From the NCBI RefSeq assembly GCF_001577755.1, contig NZ_CP010776.1, positions 2,232,001 to 2,296,000 of the forward strand: a stretch of DNA of 64,000 bases. Direction: 5' to 3'. Source of the DNA: Rufibacter sp. DG15C. GTDB lineage: Bacteria > Bacteroidota > Bacteroidia > Cytophagales > Hymenobacteraceae. The notes beneath the pieces are model-generated. The model searched no databases and had not been told where the DNA came from. It saw only the letters and a list, made by a program, of their open reading frames with translations. Positions 1 to 7,771 of this stretch are shown piece after piece (the first letter of the stretch is position 1; every line of letters begins with the position of its first letter). The translations under genes were made by a program, and so were the position numbers.

Positions 1-421
1 CGTGATTGACGCTAACCTTACGTTGGCTGCTAACATGAACTACTCTGTATTCGCCGCTGGGCCGGTCAACAACATTACCGCCGTGGTGGTAGAAGACAAC
101 CTCACGGCACCTGCCGCCGGAAGAGCCCACGTACGCTTCATTCACCTGGCGCCAGACGCGCCTAACGTAGACGTGGTGGTGCAGGCGACCAATGCCAATC
201 TGTTTTCGAACATTGCGTTTAAAGGTTCTACTGCCTTTACGCCGGTGAACGCAGGTTCTTACACGCTGCTGGTACAGCCGGTAGGCACAGATGTGAACGC
301 CGTAACGGCCACCGTCAACTTGCAGGCTGGTAAAATCTACACCGTCTTCGCGAAAGGCTTCTTAGTGCCGCCGGCTGGCAACACCAACACACTGGGTGCC
401 GAAGTGATTGTGAACAACTAA
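1..421 (+). CDS. DUF4397 domain protein, 5'-truncated by window edge
   Basis: Only the last ~139 residues are in the window; the reading frame is open to the left edge, so the true start lies outside. The segment VRFIHLAPDAPNVDVVV (about residues 44-60 of the visible part) is the hallmark of DUF4397, an immunoglobulin-like beta-sandwich domain usually found in tandem in secreted or surface proteins of Bacteroidota. The visible part appears to contain the end of one repeat and one complete repeat. Composition is rich in Val, Ala, Asn and Thr, as expected for an extracellular beta protein. A hairpin terminator follows 26 bases after the stop. The ligand and role are not known for the family. 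Confidence 0.8.
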   Translation, partial: VIDANLTLAANMNYSVFAAGPVNNITAVVVEDNLTAPAAGRAHVRFIHLAPDAPNVDVVVQATNANLFSNIAFKGSTAFTPVNAGSYTLLVQPVGTDVNAVTATVNLQAGKIYTVFAKGFLVPPAGNTNTLGAEVIVNN

Positions 422-446
422 GCATACCCTATTTGATAACTGATTT

Positions 447-480
447 TAAAAGCCCGCCCTAATAGCGGGCTTTTCCTTTT
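447..480 (+). terminator. Rho-independent terminator after DUF4397 gene
   Basis: AAAGCCCGC and GCGGGCTTTT form a 9-bp stem around a short loop, followed by a T-rich tract (TTTTCCTTTTT). It closes the upstream transcript before the ahcY promoter. Confidence 0.85.
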
Positions 481-482
481 TC

Positions 483-520
483 CGTTTTTGACCTGTTTTG
501 ACCAAAATAAGCTAAAAACG
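483..520. repeat. 38-bp palindromic repeat, copy 1
   Basis: CGTTTTTGACCTGTTTTG and CAAAATAAGCTAAAAACG form imperfect inverted arms. It lies directly after the DUF4397 terminator and upstream of the ahcY promoter. It belongs to the family seen about 18 times in this window. Confidence 0.75.
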
Positions 521-552
521 AAGAGGTATAAGTGGTGTAACCGGCGTTTCCG

Positions 553-583
553 TTGAGGAAGATAAACTTATTGCGTACCTTTG
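553..583 (+). promoter_or_regulatory. Bacteroidota-type promoter of ahcY
   Basis: A -33 TTG at 553-555 and a -7 TACCTTTG at 576-583 (matching TAnnTTTG) are separated by 20 bp, the usual spacing for the Bacteroidota housekeeping sigma factor. Transcription would start near 591, about 20 bases before the ahcY ATG. No SAM or SAH riboswitch-like fold was recognised in the short leader. Confidence 0.75.
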
Positions 584-611
584 CGGTTCTTCTGTAAAAC
601 CCTGAACTACA

Positions 612-1919
612 ATGGTAGAAACGTATTTGAAGTACAAAGTAAAAGATATTTCCCTGGCTGAATGGGGAAGAAAAGAAATTAAACTAGCCGAAGCAGAGAT
701 GCCAGGCTTGATGGCGATCAGAGAAGAGTACGGCCCAAGCCAGCCTTTGGCGGGTGCGCGTATTGCTGGTTGCTTGCACATGACCATCCAGACGGCGGTT
801 TTGATTGAGACGTTGACGGCCCTTGGCGCTGAGGTGACTTGGTCTTCTTGTAACATCTTCTCTACCCAGGACCACGCCGCTGCCGCCATCGCCGCGGCTG
901 GAATTCAGGTGTATGCCTGGAAGGGCATGAATGCAGAAGAGTTTGACTGGTGCATTGAGCAGACCTTGTTCTTCGGTGAAGATCGTAAGCCCTTGAACAT
1001 GATCCTAGACGATGGTGGTGACTTGACCAACATGGTGTTTGACCAGTTTCCAGAATTGGCCGCTGGCATCAAAGGTCTTTCTGAAGAGACGACTACGGGC
1101 GTGCATCGTCTGTATGAGCGTATGAAAAACGGCACTTTGGTGATGCCGGCTATCAACGTAAATGACTCTGTGACCAAGTCTAAGTTTGACAACAAATACG
1201 GCTGTAAAGAATCACTGGTAGACGCCATCAGACGCGCTACAGATGTGATGATGGCTGGTAAAGTTGCCGTAGTGGCTGGTTACGGTGATGTAGGAAAAGG
1301 TTCTGCCGCGTCTTTGCGCGGTGCCGGTGCCCGCGTGATTGTAACTGAGATTGACCCAATCTGTGCCTTGCAGGCTGCTATGGACGGTTTTGCCGTGCGT
1401 AAGATGGAAGAGGCTATCAAAGAAGCCGATATTGTGGTGACCGCTACCGGTAACTTCAACATTGTGCGCGGTGAGCACTTCCAGGCCATGAAAGACAAGA
1501 CCATTGTCTGCAACATCGGTCATTTTGACAATGAGATTGACATGGCGTGGTTGAATGAGAACTACGGTCACACCAAAGATACTGTGAAACCACAAGTGGA
1601 CCTGTACACCATCAACGGCAAAGACATCATTGTTTTGGCTGAAGGTCGTTTAGTAAACCTTGGTTGCGCTACAGGTCACCCATCATTCGTAATGTCTAAC
1701 TCGTTCTCTAACCAGACTTTGGCCCAGATTGAACTGTGGACCAACACGGATGCCTATGAGAATAAGGTATACACCTTGCCGAAGCACTTGGATGAGAAAG
1801 TAGCCCGTCTGCACTTAGCCAAAATTGGTGTGGTGTTGGAAGAATTGACCCCAGAACAAGCCGCCTACATTGGCGTGGAGGTAGAAGGTCCTTTCAAGCC
1901 AGAGTACTACCGTTACTAA
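612..1919 (+). CDS. ahcY: Adenosylhomocysteinase
   Basis: S-adenosylhomocysteine hydrolase of 435 residues. It is an NAD-dependent cytosolic enzyme that cleaves S-adenosylhomocysteine to adenosine and homocysteine, removing the inhibitory product of methyltransferases and feeding the methyl cycle. The Rossmann signature [20 protein letters not shown] (about residues 220-239) binds NAD. The N-terminal [16 protein letters not shown] and the C-terminal end KPEYYRY are typical of the family. Length is normal for the bacterial form. It is monocistronic: it has its own promoter at 553-583 and a terminator at 1957-1996, with a minus-strand cluster beyond. The ATG is preceded by an A-rich leader. Confidence 0.97.
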   Translation: MVETYLKYKVKDISLAEWGRKEIKLAEAEMPGLMAIREEYGPSQPLAGARIAGCLHMTIQTAVLIETLTALGAEVTWSSCNIFSTQDHAAAAIAAAGIQVYAWKGMNAEEFDWCIEQTLFFGEDRKPLNMILDDGGDLTNMVFDQFPELAAGIKGLSEETTTGVHRLYERMKNGTLVMPAINVNDSVTKSKFDNKYGCKESLVDAIRRATDVMMAGKVAVVAGYGDVGKGSAASLRGAGARVIVTEIDPICALQAAMDGFAVRKMEEAIKEADIVVTATGNFNIVRGEHFQAMKDKTIVCNIGHFDNEIDMAWLNENYGHTKDTVKPQVDLYTINGKDIIVLAEGRLVNLGCATGHPSFVMSNSFSNQTLAQIELWTNTDAYENKVYTLPKHLDEKVARLHLAKIGVVLEELTPEQAAYIGVEVEGPFKPEYYRY

Positions 1920-1925
1920 TATTTC

Positions 1926-1963
1926 CTTTTTTGGGCTATTTCCCGGAAAATAAGCCAAAAACG
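1926..1963. repeat. 38-bp palindromic repeat, copy 2
   Basis: CCTTTTTTGGGCTATTTC and GAAAATAAGCCAAAAACG form imperfect arms around a CCCGG-type centre. It begins 7 bases after the ahcY stop codon and runs straight into the terminator stem. Confidence 0.75.
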
Positions 1964-1996
1964 CCCGGTTCTTCTTTAGAGGAGCCGGGCGTTTTT
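1957..1996. terminator. Terminator between ahcY and the convergent minus-strand genes
   Basis: AAAACGCCCGG pairs with CCGGGCGTTTTT around a 15-20 base loop. There is a T tract on the plus strand and an A tract on the left, so it can work in both directions. Its left flank shares the AAAAACG end of palindrome copy 2. Confidence 0.85.
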
Positions 1997-2021
1997 ATTT
2001 AAAGAGTTAGGCCTGTTCTGT

Positions 2022-2318
2022 TTAGTCTTTTAGGTCATCCTTCTCATAGCAGTTGAACAACAAAGAATAGCCGGTCTCAAGGGCCTCTTTGTAGTAAGGA
2101 AGGTATTCCTCTGACACATCTTCTGGAGAGGTAAAGAGCAGATACTCATCCTGTATTTCATCAATCACCCAGCCGTCATCTTCTATATAGAATTTGGCTA
2201 AGGCGTAGGCGCCGTCTATGTCTTTGTAGTCAATGAAAATCACTGCATACGCTCCCTGCGCTTTGCCAAACTGGCTAGAGTCTATGGACGGTAACACATG
2301 CGCGTTTATCTGAAACAT
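2022..2318 (-). CDS. Small acidic protein of unknown function
   Basis: A 98-residue acidic protein with no signal peptide and no membrane segment. I do not recognise its family. It contains many aromatic residues and Asp/Glu (for example FIDYKDIDGAYALAKFYIEDD), and a C-terminal EKDDLKD. It follows the glycosyltransferase gene ending at 2343 on the same strand with a 24-base gap and is probably its last operon partner. The codon pattern and a start at an ATG after an A-rich stretch suggest it is a genuine gene. The shape recalls small cytosolic immunity or SMI1-like proteins, but there is no motif to support that. Confidence 0.6.
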   Translation of the reverse strand: MFQINAHVLPSIDSSQFGKAQGAYAVIFIDYKDIDGAYALAKFYIEDDGWVIDEIQDEYLLFTSPEDVSEEYLPYYKEALETGYSLLFNCYEKDDLKD

Positions 2319-2342
2319 GTTATTCGTTTTGAGTAGAGGATA

Positions 2343-3131
2343 TTACCGCAAAAACTTATCTATCCCGTTCTGGCACCATGTGGCTTTCTGCGCAATGGCG
2401 TCGGCCAGAATCTTGTCGTTGGCCGGCAGGGAGGTTCTGGGTTTTTCCTCATGGTACAGGTGATAGCCTACGCCGCCCAAGACCAGGTTCTTCCGGATGA
2501 CGCCAGCATTCAGCAGTCTCTCGGCAAACTCGCTGTCCTCACGGCCCCAGCCCACAAAGTCATTGTTGAAACCGTTTATGCGCAGCACGTCTTTTCGCCA
2601 GAAGGCCATGTTACAGCTACGGATGGACCGGATGTCAGGCTGCTTCTTGGAGAGAAGGTTGGACAGAACCGGAATGGAAAGCGTGTTCAGCCGATTGATG
2701 ATGCCGCTGGAGAACGGCGTGACGTGGTATTGCCTGGTCTGCAGAATCTGCTGGGTGAGTACTGGCTGCAATAAGACGCGTTTGCCGTGCATAAAGGTGT
2801 CTGGCTCTGCGGCGCGCTTATGGTCTTTCACGAAATCAGGGTGCAGGACCATGTCGCCGTCAATAATGATGAGGTAGTCTCCCGTAGCCATCGCCATGGC
2901 TCTGTTGCGACTCTCAGCGGCTCTAAACCCTAAGTCCTCCTGCCAGCTGTGCTTGAGCGGTACTGGGAACGTGGCTTGGTACTGCTTAATTACCTCAGTG
3001 GTGTCTTCTCTGGACCCGTCATCGGCTATGATCACTTCCTCGGGCATCTCTGTCTGCGTGAGCACGCTTTTCAAGACTACCTCTAAGGCTTCTTTCCAGT
3101 TGTAGGTAGTGATGATGAGGCTGGTGGTCAT
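2343..3131 (-). CDS. Glycosyltransferase family 2 with galactosyltransferase-type C-terminus
   Basis: Predicted 262-residue cytosolic or membrane-associated GT-A glycosyltransferase. The N-terminus MTTSLIITTYNW is the classic GT2 start and ADDGS binds the nucleotide. IIDGDMVLH supplies the metal-binding DxD-type motif, and NDFVGWGREDSEFAERL near residue 200 is the conserved acceptor/catalytic block of the glyco_transf_7C group. The frame stays open upstream to 3233, but that extension would be encoded through a 38-bp palindromic repeat and lacks conservation features, so the ATG at 3129-3131 is preferred. It lies downstream of another GT2 gene on the same strand. A role in surface polysaccharide or lipopolysaccharide synthesis is inferred; donor and acceptor sugars are unknown. 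Confidence 0.85.
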   Translation of the reverse strand: MTTSLIITTYNWKEALEVVLKSVLTQTEMPEEVIIADDGSREDTTEVIKQYQATFPVPLKHSWQEDLGFRAAESRNRAMAMATGDYLIIIDGDMVLHPDFVKDHKRAAEPDTFMHGKRVLLQPVLTQQILQTRQYHVTPFSSGIINRLNTLSIPVLSNLLSKKQPDIRSIRSCNMAFWRKDVLRINGFNNDFVGWGREDSEFAERLLNAGVIRKNLVLGGVGYHLYHEEKPRTSLPANDKILADAIAQKATWCQNGIDKFLR

Positions 3132-3182
3132 GTCAGAAGAAGAAGTAAGATTATCTAAAGGTGTTTTCCGCTTGCGAGTACT

Positions 3183-3220
3183 CATTTTTGGCTTGTTATC
3201 TGGAAAACAGGCCAAAAACG
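3183..3220. repeat. 38-bp palindromic repeat, copy 3
   Basis: Inverted arms CATTTTTGGCTTGTTATC and GAAAACAGGCCAAAAACG. It sits just upstream of the preferred start of the GT2 gene (minus strand), in the gap between the two glycosyltransferase genes. Confidence 0.8.
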
Positions 3221-3262
3221 GGTGCTTCTGCATGTTGTTTTGTTTTTTGATCTAGGCTTTTT

Positions 3263-3304
3263 TTCTAGGGTCTACTATCTAACGTCCAGTATCTAGAATC
3301 CGGT
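3263..3304. repeat. Heptanucleotide tandem repeat array (RTCTARY units)
   Basis: About six degenerate 7-bp units, such as GTCTACT, ATCTAAC, GTCCAGT and ATCTAGA, run in tandem. The unit at 3291-3297 contains the TAG stop codon (minus strand, 3293-3295) of the upstream glycosyltransferase gene, and the array covers its last three sense codons. Confidence 0.6.
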
Positions 3305-4069
3305 GTTTTGCTTATTGGGGTTGCTGGCGTTATGGTTTGCTTCCCAGAGTTTGGCGTACTTCATCATGGGGTAGAAGCCTGAGAAGAACGAATAGATAAA
3401 GCCCGGTACGCCGTTCCAGATGCAGCCTTTAATTAAATACGTCTTAAAAAACGCAATAGGGCATTTTAAGACCATGAGCGCGAACGGCACCTCTTTCTTT
3501 TTCTCATGCAGGCTCACCGCGGCTGCCGTGCTGTACTGGTTCATCTTCCTGAAGTAGTCCTGAATATCCTTGTAGCTGTAGTGCAGCATCTCGCCTTTTA
3601 GATCACCTAGAGTGCCGTTCAGCCTCACTTTCTCGTGCACCGCGGCGGTGTCATAATTGCCATACTGTTTGTTGAACAGCCTCAGAAATTTCTTAGAGGC
3701 CTCAGACTTGATGCGCGCGCCCAAGAACATCAACGGAATACGAACATAATACCCTGCGTGGGTAGGAGCGGGTTGGCTCAAGACGGCTTGTATCTCTGAC
3801 CGCAGTTGGTCCGTGACCACTTCATCGGCGTCTACAGACAATATCCAGTCATGAGAAGCTAATTCCACAGCAAAGCGTTTCTGTTCTCCGTAGCCGGTAA
3901 ATTTCCTGTATTCTACACGGCACCCGTGCTCTTGGCAAATCTGCAGGGTCTGGTCCGTGCTGCCAGAGTCTACCACCACCAGCTCGTCACACCAGGATAA
4001 GGCCTGCAAGGTGGTTCTCAGAATTTCGCCTGCGTTTAAGGTGATCAGGACGGCACTTATTTTCTGCAT
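3293..4069 (-). CDS. Glycosyltransferase family 2 (WaaE/KdtX-like)
   Basis: A 258-residue GT2 enzyme. MQKISAVLITLNAGE opens the fold, VVVDSGSTDQT is the nucleotide-binding segment and SVDADE (about residue 88) is the DxD metal motif. The following pattern, including RIPLMFLGARIK and AAVHEKVRL, resembles the WaaE/KdtX group that adds glucose to the lipopolysaccharide inner core. The acceptor is an inference. The ATG at 4067-4069 is preferred over a TTG six codons upstream because conservation begins there. A hydrophobic stretch near the C-terminus (VPGFIYSFFSGFYPMMKY) may be membrane-associated. It is the first gene of a minus-strand cluster continuing into 3131-2022. Its stop codon lies inside a heptad repeat array. 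Confidence 0.85.
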   Translation of the reverse strand: MQKISAVLITLNAGEILRTTLQALSWCDELVVVDSGSTDQTLQICQEHGCRVEYRKFTGYGEQKRFAVELASHDWILSVDADEVVTDQLRSEIQAVLSQPAPTHAGYYVRIPLMFLGARIKSEASKKFLRLFNKQYGNYDTAAVHEKVRLNGTLGDLKGEMLHYSYKDIQDYFRKMNQYSTAAAVSLHEKKKEVPFALMVLKCPIAFFKTYLIKGCIWNGVPGFIYSFFSGFYPMMKYAKLWEANHNASNPNKQNTGF

Positions 4070-4231
4070 AGACTTTGTAAAACGCAAGAAGAGATTGGGT
4101 AGGTAAACTTTTTTGCTGGCAGTGAGTTAGCTAAAGAAAAGGCTGGTATTCTGGTAGAAAAACAGAGGTTTCTAGAGCGTATTGTAAACATCTGCCCTAA
4201 TATTCGTATGCACCTATGTATATTTAATTTC

Positions 4232-4239
4232 TATATTTG
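4232..4239 (+). promoter_or_regulatory. Putative -7 element for the ECF sigma operon
   Basis: TATATTTG matches the Bacteroidota -7 box TAnnTTTG and lies 47 bases before the sigma factor ATG at 4287. No good TTG is visible at -33, so the promoter may be weak, regulated, or read by another sigma factor. Confidence 0.45.
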
Positions 4240-4286
4240 CGTATAGGTACCTTTATCAGAGCTGTAAAAGTACAAATTTAAGTCAA

Positions 4287-4883
4287 ATGAGCGAACAGAG
4301 AGGGAATTCAATGAGTAAAGAGGAAAAGGACGCCCGCTTTGAGGCGGAGTTAATGCCGGTCATTTCCTCTCTCTATAACTTCGCCTTCCGTCTTACCCTG
4401 GACGAAGACGATGCCAATGACCTTGTGCAGGAGACTTATCTTAAGGCCTATCGATTCTTTGATTATTTCGAGCCCGGAACTAATGCCAAAGCATGGCTGT
4501 TTCGCATCCTAAAGAATTCATTCATTAATGACTTCAGAAAAAAGAGTAAACAACCTGCCAAAGTAGACTACTCTGAGGTAGAAGGTTACTACAATTCTGA
4601 AGACGTGGACACCGAGGGAGACAGCTCCGGAGGAACCACGGATCTGCGCATGGAAAGTGTGCAGGACCTGATAGGGGATGAGGTGGCAAGTGCGTTAAAC
4701 TCTCTGCCAGTAGACTTTAGGACGGTAATCATTCTTTGTGACTTAGAAGGATTCACCTATGAGGAGATGGCCAAGATCTTGGACATTCCAATTGGGACCG
4801 TGCGGAGTAGACTACACCGGGCAAGGCACTTCCTGAAGGAAAAGCTAGAGAAATACGCTAAATCGATGGGTTATAACAGCTAA
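4287..4883 (+). CDS. ECF-type RNA polymerase sigma factor
   Basis: A 198-residue sigma-70 family factor of the extracytoplasmic function type. Region 2 spans roughly residues 20-90, with LYNFAFRLTLDEDDANDLVQ and the -10-binding helix KAWLFRILKNSFINDFRKKS. Region 4 spans residues 130-190, with LPVDFRTVIILCDLEGFTYEE and the helix-turn-helix IPIGTVRSRLHRARHFL. An acidic linker (about residues 98-118) separates them. A second in-frame ATG at 4311 is a possible alternative start. The next gene (10-base gap) encodes a small Cys-containing protein that fits a cognate anti-sigma factor. The inferred role is a stress-responsive regulon; the signal is not evident. Confidence 0.9.
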   Translation: MSEQRGNSMSKEEKDARFEAELMPVISSLYNFAFRLTLDEDDANDLVQETYLKAYRFFDYFEPGTNAKAWLFRILKNSFINDFRKKSKQPAKVDYSEVEGYYNSEDVDTEGDSSGGTTDLRMESVQDLIGDEVASALNSLPVDFRTVIILCDLEGFTYEEMAKILDIPIGTVRSRLHRARHFLKEKLEKYAKSMGYNS

Positions 4884-4893
4884 CAGGGCATAC

Positions 4894-5184
4894 ATGATGG
4901 GAACGACAATTACAGACGAAAAAATGAGCGGCTCCGCCTCTGAGGAGAATCACCATTCTGATTGTGAGAAGGTGGTAGACGTGTTTGAAAAATGGCTGGA
5001 GGGCAAAGCCTCTGAAGCCGATGAAGAGTTTCTGGCCGAACAGGCCGATGAATGCTCTCCTTGTTTTGAAAGCATTGACAAGCAAAAGCAGTTTGTCCAG
5101 TTCCTAAACAACGCCCTGCGCAGACCTGGCACACCCGCCTCTCTGGTAGACACCATCAAAACTAAAATTCACCATAGCGCTTAA
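4894..5184 (+). CDS. Putative anti-sigma factor (zinc-binding, small cytosolic)
   Basis: A 96-residue soluble protein with no membrane segment. It carries HHSDC (about residues 20-24) and ECSPCFESI (about residues 52-60), which together give the His/Cys-x2-Cys set of a ZAS-type zinc anti-sigma domain. The C-terminal half (KQFVQFLNNALRR to VDTIKTKI) resembles small Bacteroidota anti-sigma proteins related to the RsrA group. Its position 10 bases after an ECF sigma gene supports this. The start could be the first or second ATG (4894 or 4897). Thiol or zinc-dependent release of the sigma factor is an inference. Confidence 0.7.
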   Translation: MMGTTITDEKMSGSASEENHHSDCEKVVDVFEKWLEGKASEADEEFLAEQADECSPCFESIDKQKQFVQFLNNALRRPGTPASLVDTIKTKIHHSA

Positions 5185-5208
5185 GTTCTTTAAGCCTCCC
5201 CATCCAGG

Positions 5209-5793
5209 ATGCAAGGTAAAATCATCATCTTCTCGGCACCGTCCGGAGCCGGCAAAACCACTATTGTTCATCACTTAGTTAAGCAACTGCCGGAGTTAAG
5301 TTTCTCTATCTCAGCGTGTACGCGTGACCGCCGCGGGCGCAGTGAAGAAAATGGCAAAGACTATTACTTCATTACGCCAGAAGAGTTTAGAGAGAAGATT
5401 GACAATGATGAGTTTGTGGAATGGGAAGAGGTCTATGAAGGCGCTTTCTACGGTACTCTCAAATCTGAAATTGAACGCATCTGGGCAGAGGGCAAACATG
5501 CCATCCTGGATGTGGACGTCAAAGGCGGCCTAAGCGTGAAACACTTTTACGGTGATCGTGCTTTGGCCGTTTTTGTAAAACCTCCTTCCATAGAAGAACT
5601 CTCTAAGCGTCTGGTTGCCCGCAACACAGACTCTGCCTCCAGCATTTCTAGCCGCGTGTTCAAAGCCAAGTTTGAAATGAGCTTTGAAGACAAGTTTGAC
5701 ACCGTGATTGTGAATGAGCATTTACAGGAAGCGTGTGAAAAAGCAGAAAAGCTGGTGCGCGACTTCATCTACCAAGAGGACGCTATTCTGTAG
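5209..5793 (+). CDS. gmk: Guanylate kinase
   Basis: A 194-residue cytosolic kinase that phosphorylates GMP to GDP with ATP, needed for GTP, dGTP and (p)ppGpp pools. The P-loop SAPSGAGKTT is at residues 9-18. The GMP-binding segment includes SACTRDRRGRSEENGKDYYF and FVEWEEVYEGAFYGTL, and DVDVKGGLSVK is the typical central motif. Length is normal. It follows the anti-sigma gene by 24 bases and precedes nadD by 2 bases, so sigma, anti-sigma, gmk and nadD are probably co-transcribed. Confidence 0.96.
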   Translation: MQGKIIIFSAPSGAGKTTIVHHLVKQLPELSFSISACTRDRRGRSEENGKDYYFITPEEFREKIDNDEFVEWEEVYEGAFYGTLKSEIERIWAEGKHAILDVDVKGGLSVKHFYGDRALAVFVKPPSIEELSKRLVARNTDSASSISSRVFKAKFEMSFEDKFDTVIVNEHLQEACEKAEKLVRDFIYQEDAIL

Positions 5794-5795
5794 GC

Positions 5796-6374
5796 ATGCG
5801 GGTGGGTCTGCTCTTCGGGTCATTTAACCCTATCCATATTGGGCATTTGATTCTGGCCAACTTCATGGCCACCAATGCCAATGTAGACACGGTTTGGCTG
5901 GTGGTGAGTCCGCAGAACCCGTTCAAGCCCAGCAACAGTCTGTTGCATGAGTTTGACCGCCTGCACATGGTGCGCCTGGCTATTGCCGACAATCCCGATC
6001 TAGGTGTGACGGACATTGAGTTTAGAATGCCCAAGCCAAGCTACACCATAGACACGCTCACCTGGCTCAAGGAGAAATACCCCACCTATCAGTTTTCCCT
6101 GATTATGGGTGAAGACAACCTGGCCACATTCCATAAGTGGAAAAACTACGAGCAGATTCTGGACCAGCATGAGATCTTGGTGTACCCAAGACCCGGTAGT
6201 GCGCCAATTCCAGATGCTTTGGCTGGTCATGCCAGAATACAAGTGGTAGAAGCCCCCTTGCTAGACATTTCGGCTACCTTCATCAGGAAATGCCTTAAAG
6301 AAAATAAGTCGGTGCGGTATCTATTGCCCGAAGTGGTGGAGGACTACATCAAATCTAAAAAGCTGTATTCTTAG
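5796..6374 (+). CDS. nadD: Nicotinate-nucleotide adenylyltransferase
   Basis: A 192-residue enzyme that joins ATP and nicotinate mononucleotide to make deamido-NAD in NAD synthesis. GSFNPIHIGH (residues 8-17) holds the HIGH nucleotidyltransferase signature, and the C-terminal ISATFIRKCL matches the family's ISSTxIR block. MGEDNLATFHKW is the conserved middle motif. Start and size agree with the family. It begins 2 bases after the gmk stop and is the last gene of this operon; no clear terminator follows in the 203-base gap. Confidence 0.95.
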   Translation: MRVGLLFGSFNPIHIGHLILANFMATNANVDTVWLVVSPQNPFKPSNSLLHEFDRLHMVRLAIADNPDLGVTDIEFRMPKPSYTIDTLTWLKEKYPTYQFSLIMGEDNLATFHKWKNYEQILDQHEILVYPRPGSAPIPDALAGHARIQVVEAPLLDISATFIRKCLKENKSVRYLLPEVVEDYIKSKKLYS

Positions 6375-6577
6375 CTTTTGATCATTATTCATCTAACTAG
6401 TGCAAGAAACTTTAGGCTGAGGCAAAATATTTGTAACCTTCTGATTATAGTTGCGTTTAATAATAGTTACGCCTTTTGGTGTATTAGTTAAATGCAATTT
6501 TATCTAAAGTAAAGCTTGTGCTTTTGAACGGTCAGGTGTAATTTGCTATTCGTTTCAGGGCAAGAGCAGATAGAAGA

Positions 6578-6994
6578 ATGAGTGATCAAATCCTATTTTC
6601 AGATACATACCTCACACTTTCTTACCACAAATCCTTAGACTGTATTTATGCAGATTGGATAGGTTTCCAGAACCTGCAGACTATACAGGATGGGTGTGAG
6701 CGTTTATTAGAAGCAATGGTGGAGAAGGGTTGCACCAAAGTATTGAATGACAATACCCGGGTAGAAGGCATCTGGTCCAGCGCCGCCGAGTGGGTGGGGG
6801 TTGATTGGTTTCCTAGGGTAAGACAGGCGGGCATGAAGTGTTTTGCCTGGGTGTATTCACCCAGCGCTTTTAGCAGGCTGTCTACAGACAAGTCCCTCAG
6901 ATTTACCAATGACGTAACAGGCATCCAGATCTTTGACCAAAGAGCCGAAGCCGAGGCTTGGCTGGCCGGAATCTTGGAGAAGTCAGTGAACTAA
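6578..6994 (+). CDS. Conserved small protein, possibly SpoIIAA/STAS-SEC14-like
   Basis: A 138-residue soluble protein without signal peptide. The strand-helix layout fits the SpoIIAA-like (STAS/SEC14-type) fold: an N-terminal two-strand segment (LTLSYHKSLDCIYADWIGF), a central KVLNDNTRVEGIWSSAAEWV, a FAWVYSPSAFSRLST segment and a C-terminal DQRAEAEAWL helix. The blocks NDNTRVEGIW and AWVYSP recall a group of small proteins seen in Hymenobacter relatives. Function is unknown. It is a single gene with a 203-base upstream gap in which I see no clear promoter, and a shared bidirectional terminator downstream. Confidence 0.6.
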   Translation: MSDQILFSDTYLTLSYHKSLDCIYADWIGFQNLQTIQDGCERLLEAMVEKGCTKVLNDNTRVEGIWSSAAEWVGVDWFPRVRQAGMKCFAWVYSPSAFSRLSTDKSLRFTNDVTGIQIFDQRAEAEAWLAGILEKSVN

Positions 6995-7020
6995 GCCATA
7001 AATTCTATTTCTAATTTAAA

Positions 7021-7060
7021 ACGAAAAGGCCGCTCTTTGCAAAGAGCGGCCTTTTCGTTT
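7021..7060. terminator. Bidirectional terminator between convergent genes
   Basis: ACGAAAAGGCCGCTCTTT and AAAGAGCGGCCTTTTCGT pair perfectly around a GC-AA loop, with T runs on both strands. It serves the plus gene ending at 6994 and frr (minus) ending at 7098. Confidence 0.92.
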
Positions 7061-7092
7061 TTGGCTTGTTTTGGCCAAAAGAGGCCAAAAAG
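7056..7092. repeat. 38-bp palindromic repeat, copy 4
   Basis: CGTTTTTGGCTTGTTTTG and CAAAAGAGGCCAAAAAGG form the arms. The copy shares its first bases with the end of the terminator and ends 5 bases before the frr stop codon (minus strand). Confidence 0.8.
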
Positions 7093-7097
7093 GGGTA

Positions 7098-7661
7098 TCA
7101 GATGGTCATGATCTCTGCTTCTTTCTTAGAAAGCAGTTCGTCCATCTTTACAATGTAAGAATCAGTTAGTTTCTGCACTTTGCCTTCGGCGTCTTTCACG
7201 GCGTCCTCGGCGGTGCCTTCTTTCTGCAGTTTCTTCAAAGAGTCGTTCACGTCCTTGCGGATGTTGCGCACTCTGATCTTGCCGCTCTCGGTTTCGTTTT
7301 TGGCTTGCTTTACCAATTCTCTGCGACGCTCTTCGGTCAAGGCAGGAATATTCAAACGCACGGCATCTGCCTCAGTCAAGGGATTCAAGCCCAGGTCGCT
7401 GGCTTTGATGGCTTTGCTGATCTCACCTATCATGTTTTTCTCCCATGGTCTGATCAACAGCGTGCGGGAATCTGGCGCAGAGATGTTGGCTACCTGTGAG
7501 AAAGCAGTTGGCGTGCCATAGTAGTCAACTTTTAAGTCTTCTACCATGGAGGCGCTGGCTCTACCGGCGCGTATCTTGGTGAGCTCTACGTTGGTGTGCT
7601 GCAAAGCCTTTTGCATAGACTCTTCGGCTTCGCTCAAATAAAAATTAATTTCTTCGGTCAT
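7098..7661 (-). CDS. frr: Ribosome recycling factor
   Basis: A 187-residue protein that, with EF-G, splits post-termination 70S ribosomes. The family signature is clear: KIRAGRASASMVEDLKVDYYG (an N-terminal helix followed by the domain II entry), then LNIPALTEERRRELVKQAK and IRVRNIRKDVNDSLKKL. Length is standard (about 185). It lies 110 bases downstream of pyrH on the same strand, the usual bacterial order (pyrH-frr); tsf and rpsB are not adjacent here. Confidence 0.97.
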   Translation of the reverse strand: MTEEINFYLSEAEESMQKALQHTNVELTKIRAGRASASMVEDLKVDYYGTPTAFSQVANISAPDSRTLLIRPWEKNMIGEISKAIKASDLGLNPLTEADAVRLNIPALTEERRRELVKQAKNETESGKIRVRNIRKDVNDSLKKLQKEGTAEDAVKDAEGKVQKLTDSYIVKMDELLSKKEAEIMTI

Positions 7662-7771
7662 TGGATTGTCAATTTAGAAAGATAACGAAGGGTGCCACCC
7701 CAGCCTTGGCCTATGGCGGCGCTAAGTTCTTAATTTATTCTTTAAATATATACCGTGTGCCAGCAGTTTGC

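Noticed and set aside
422-611. SAM or SAH riboswitch upstream of ahcY
   Set aside because: The leader after the predicted transcription start is only about 20 bases, too short, and no aptamer-like pairing was seen.
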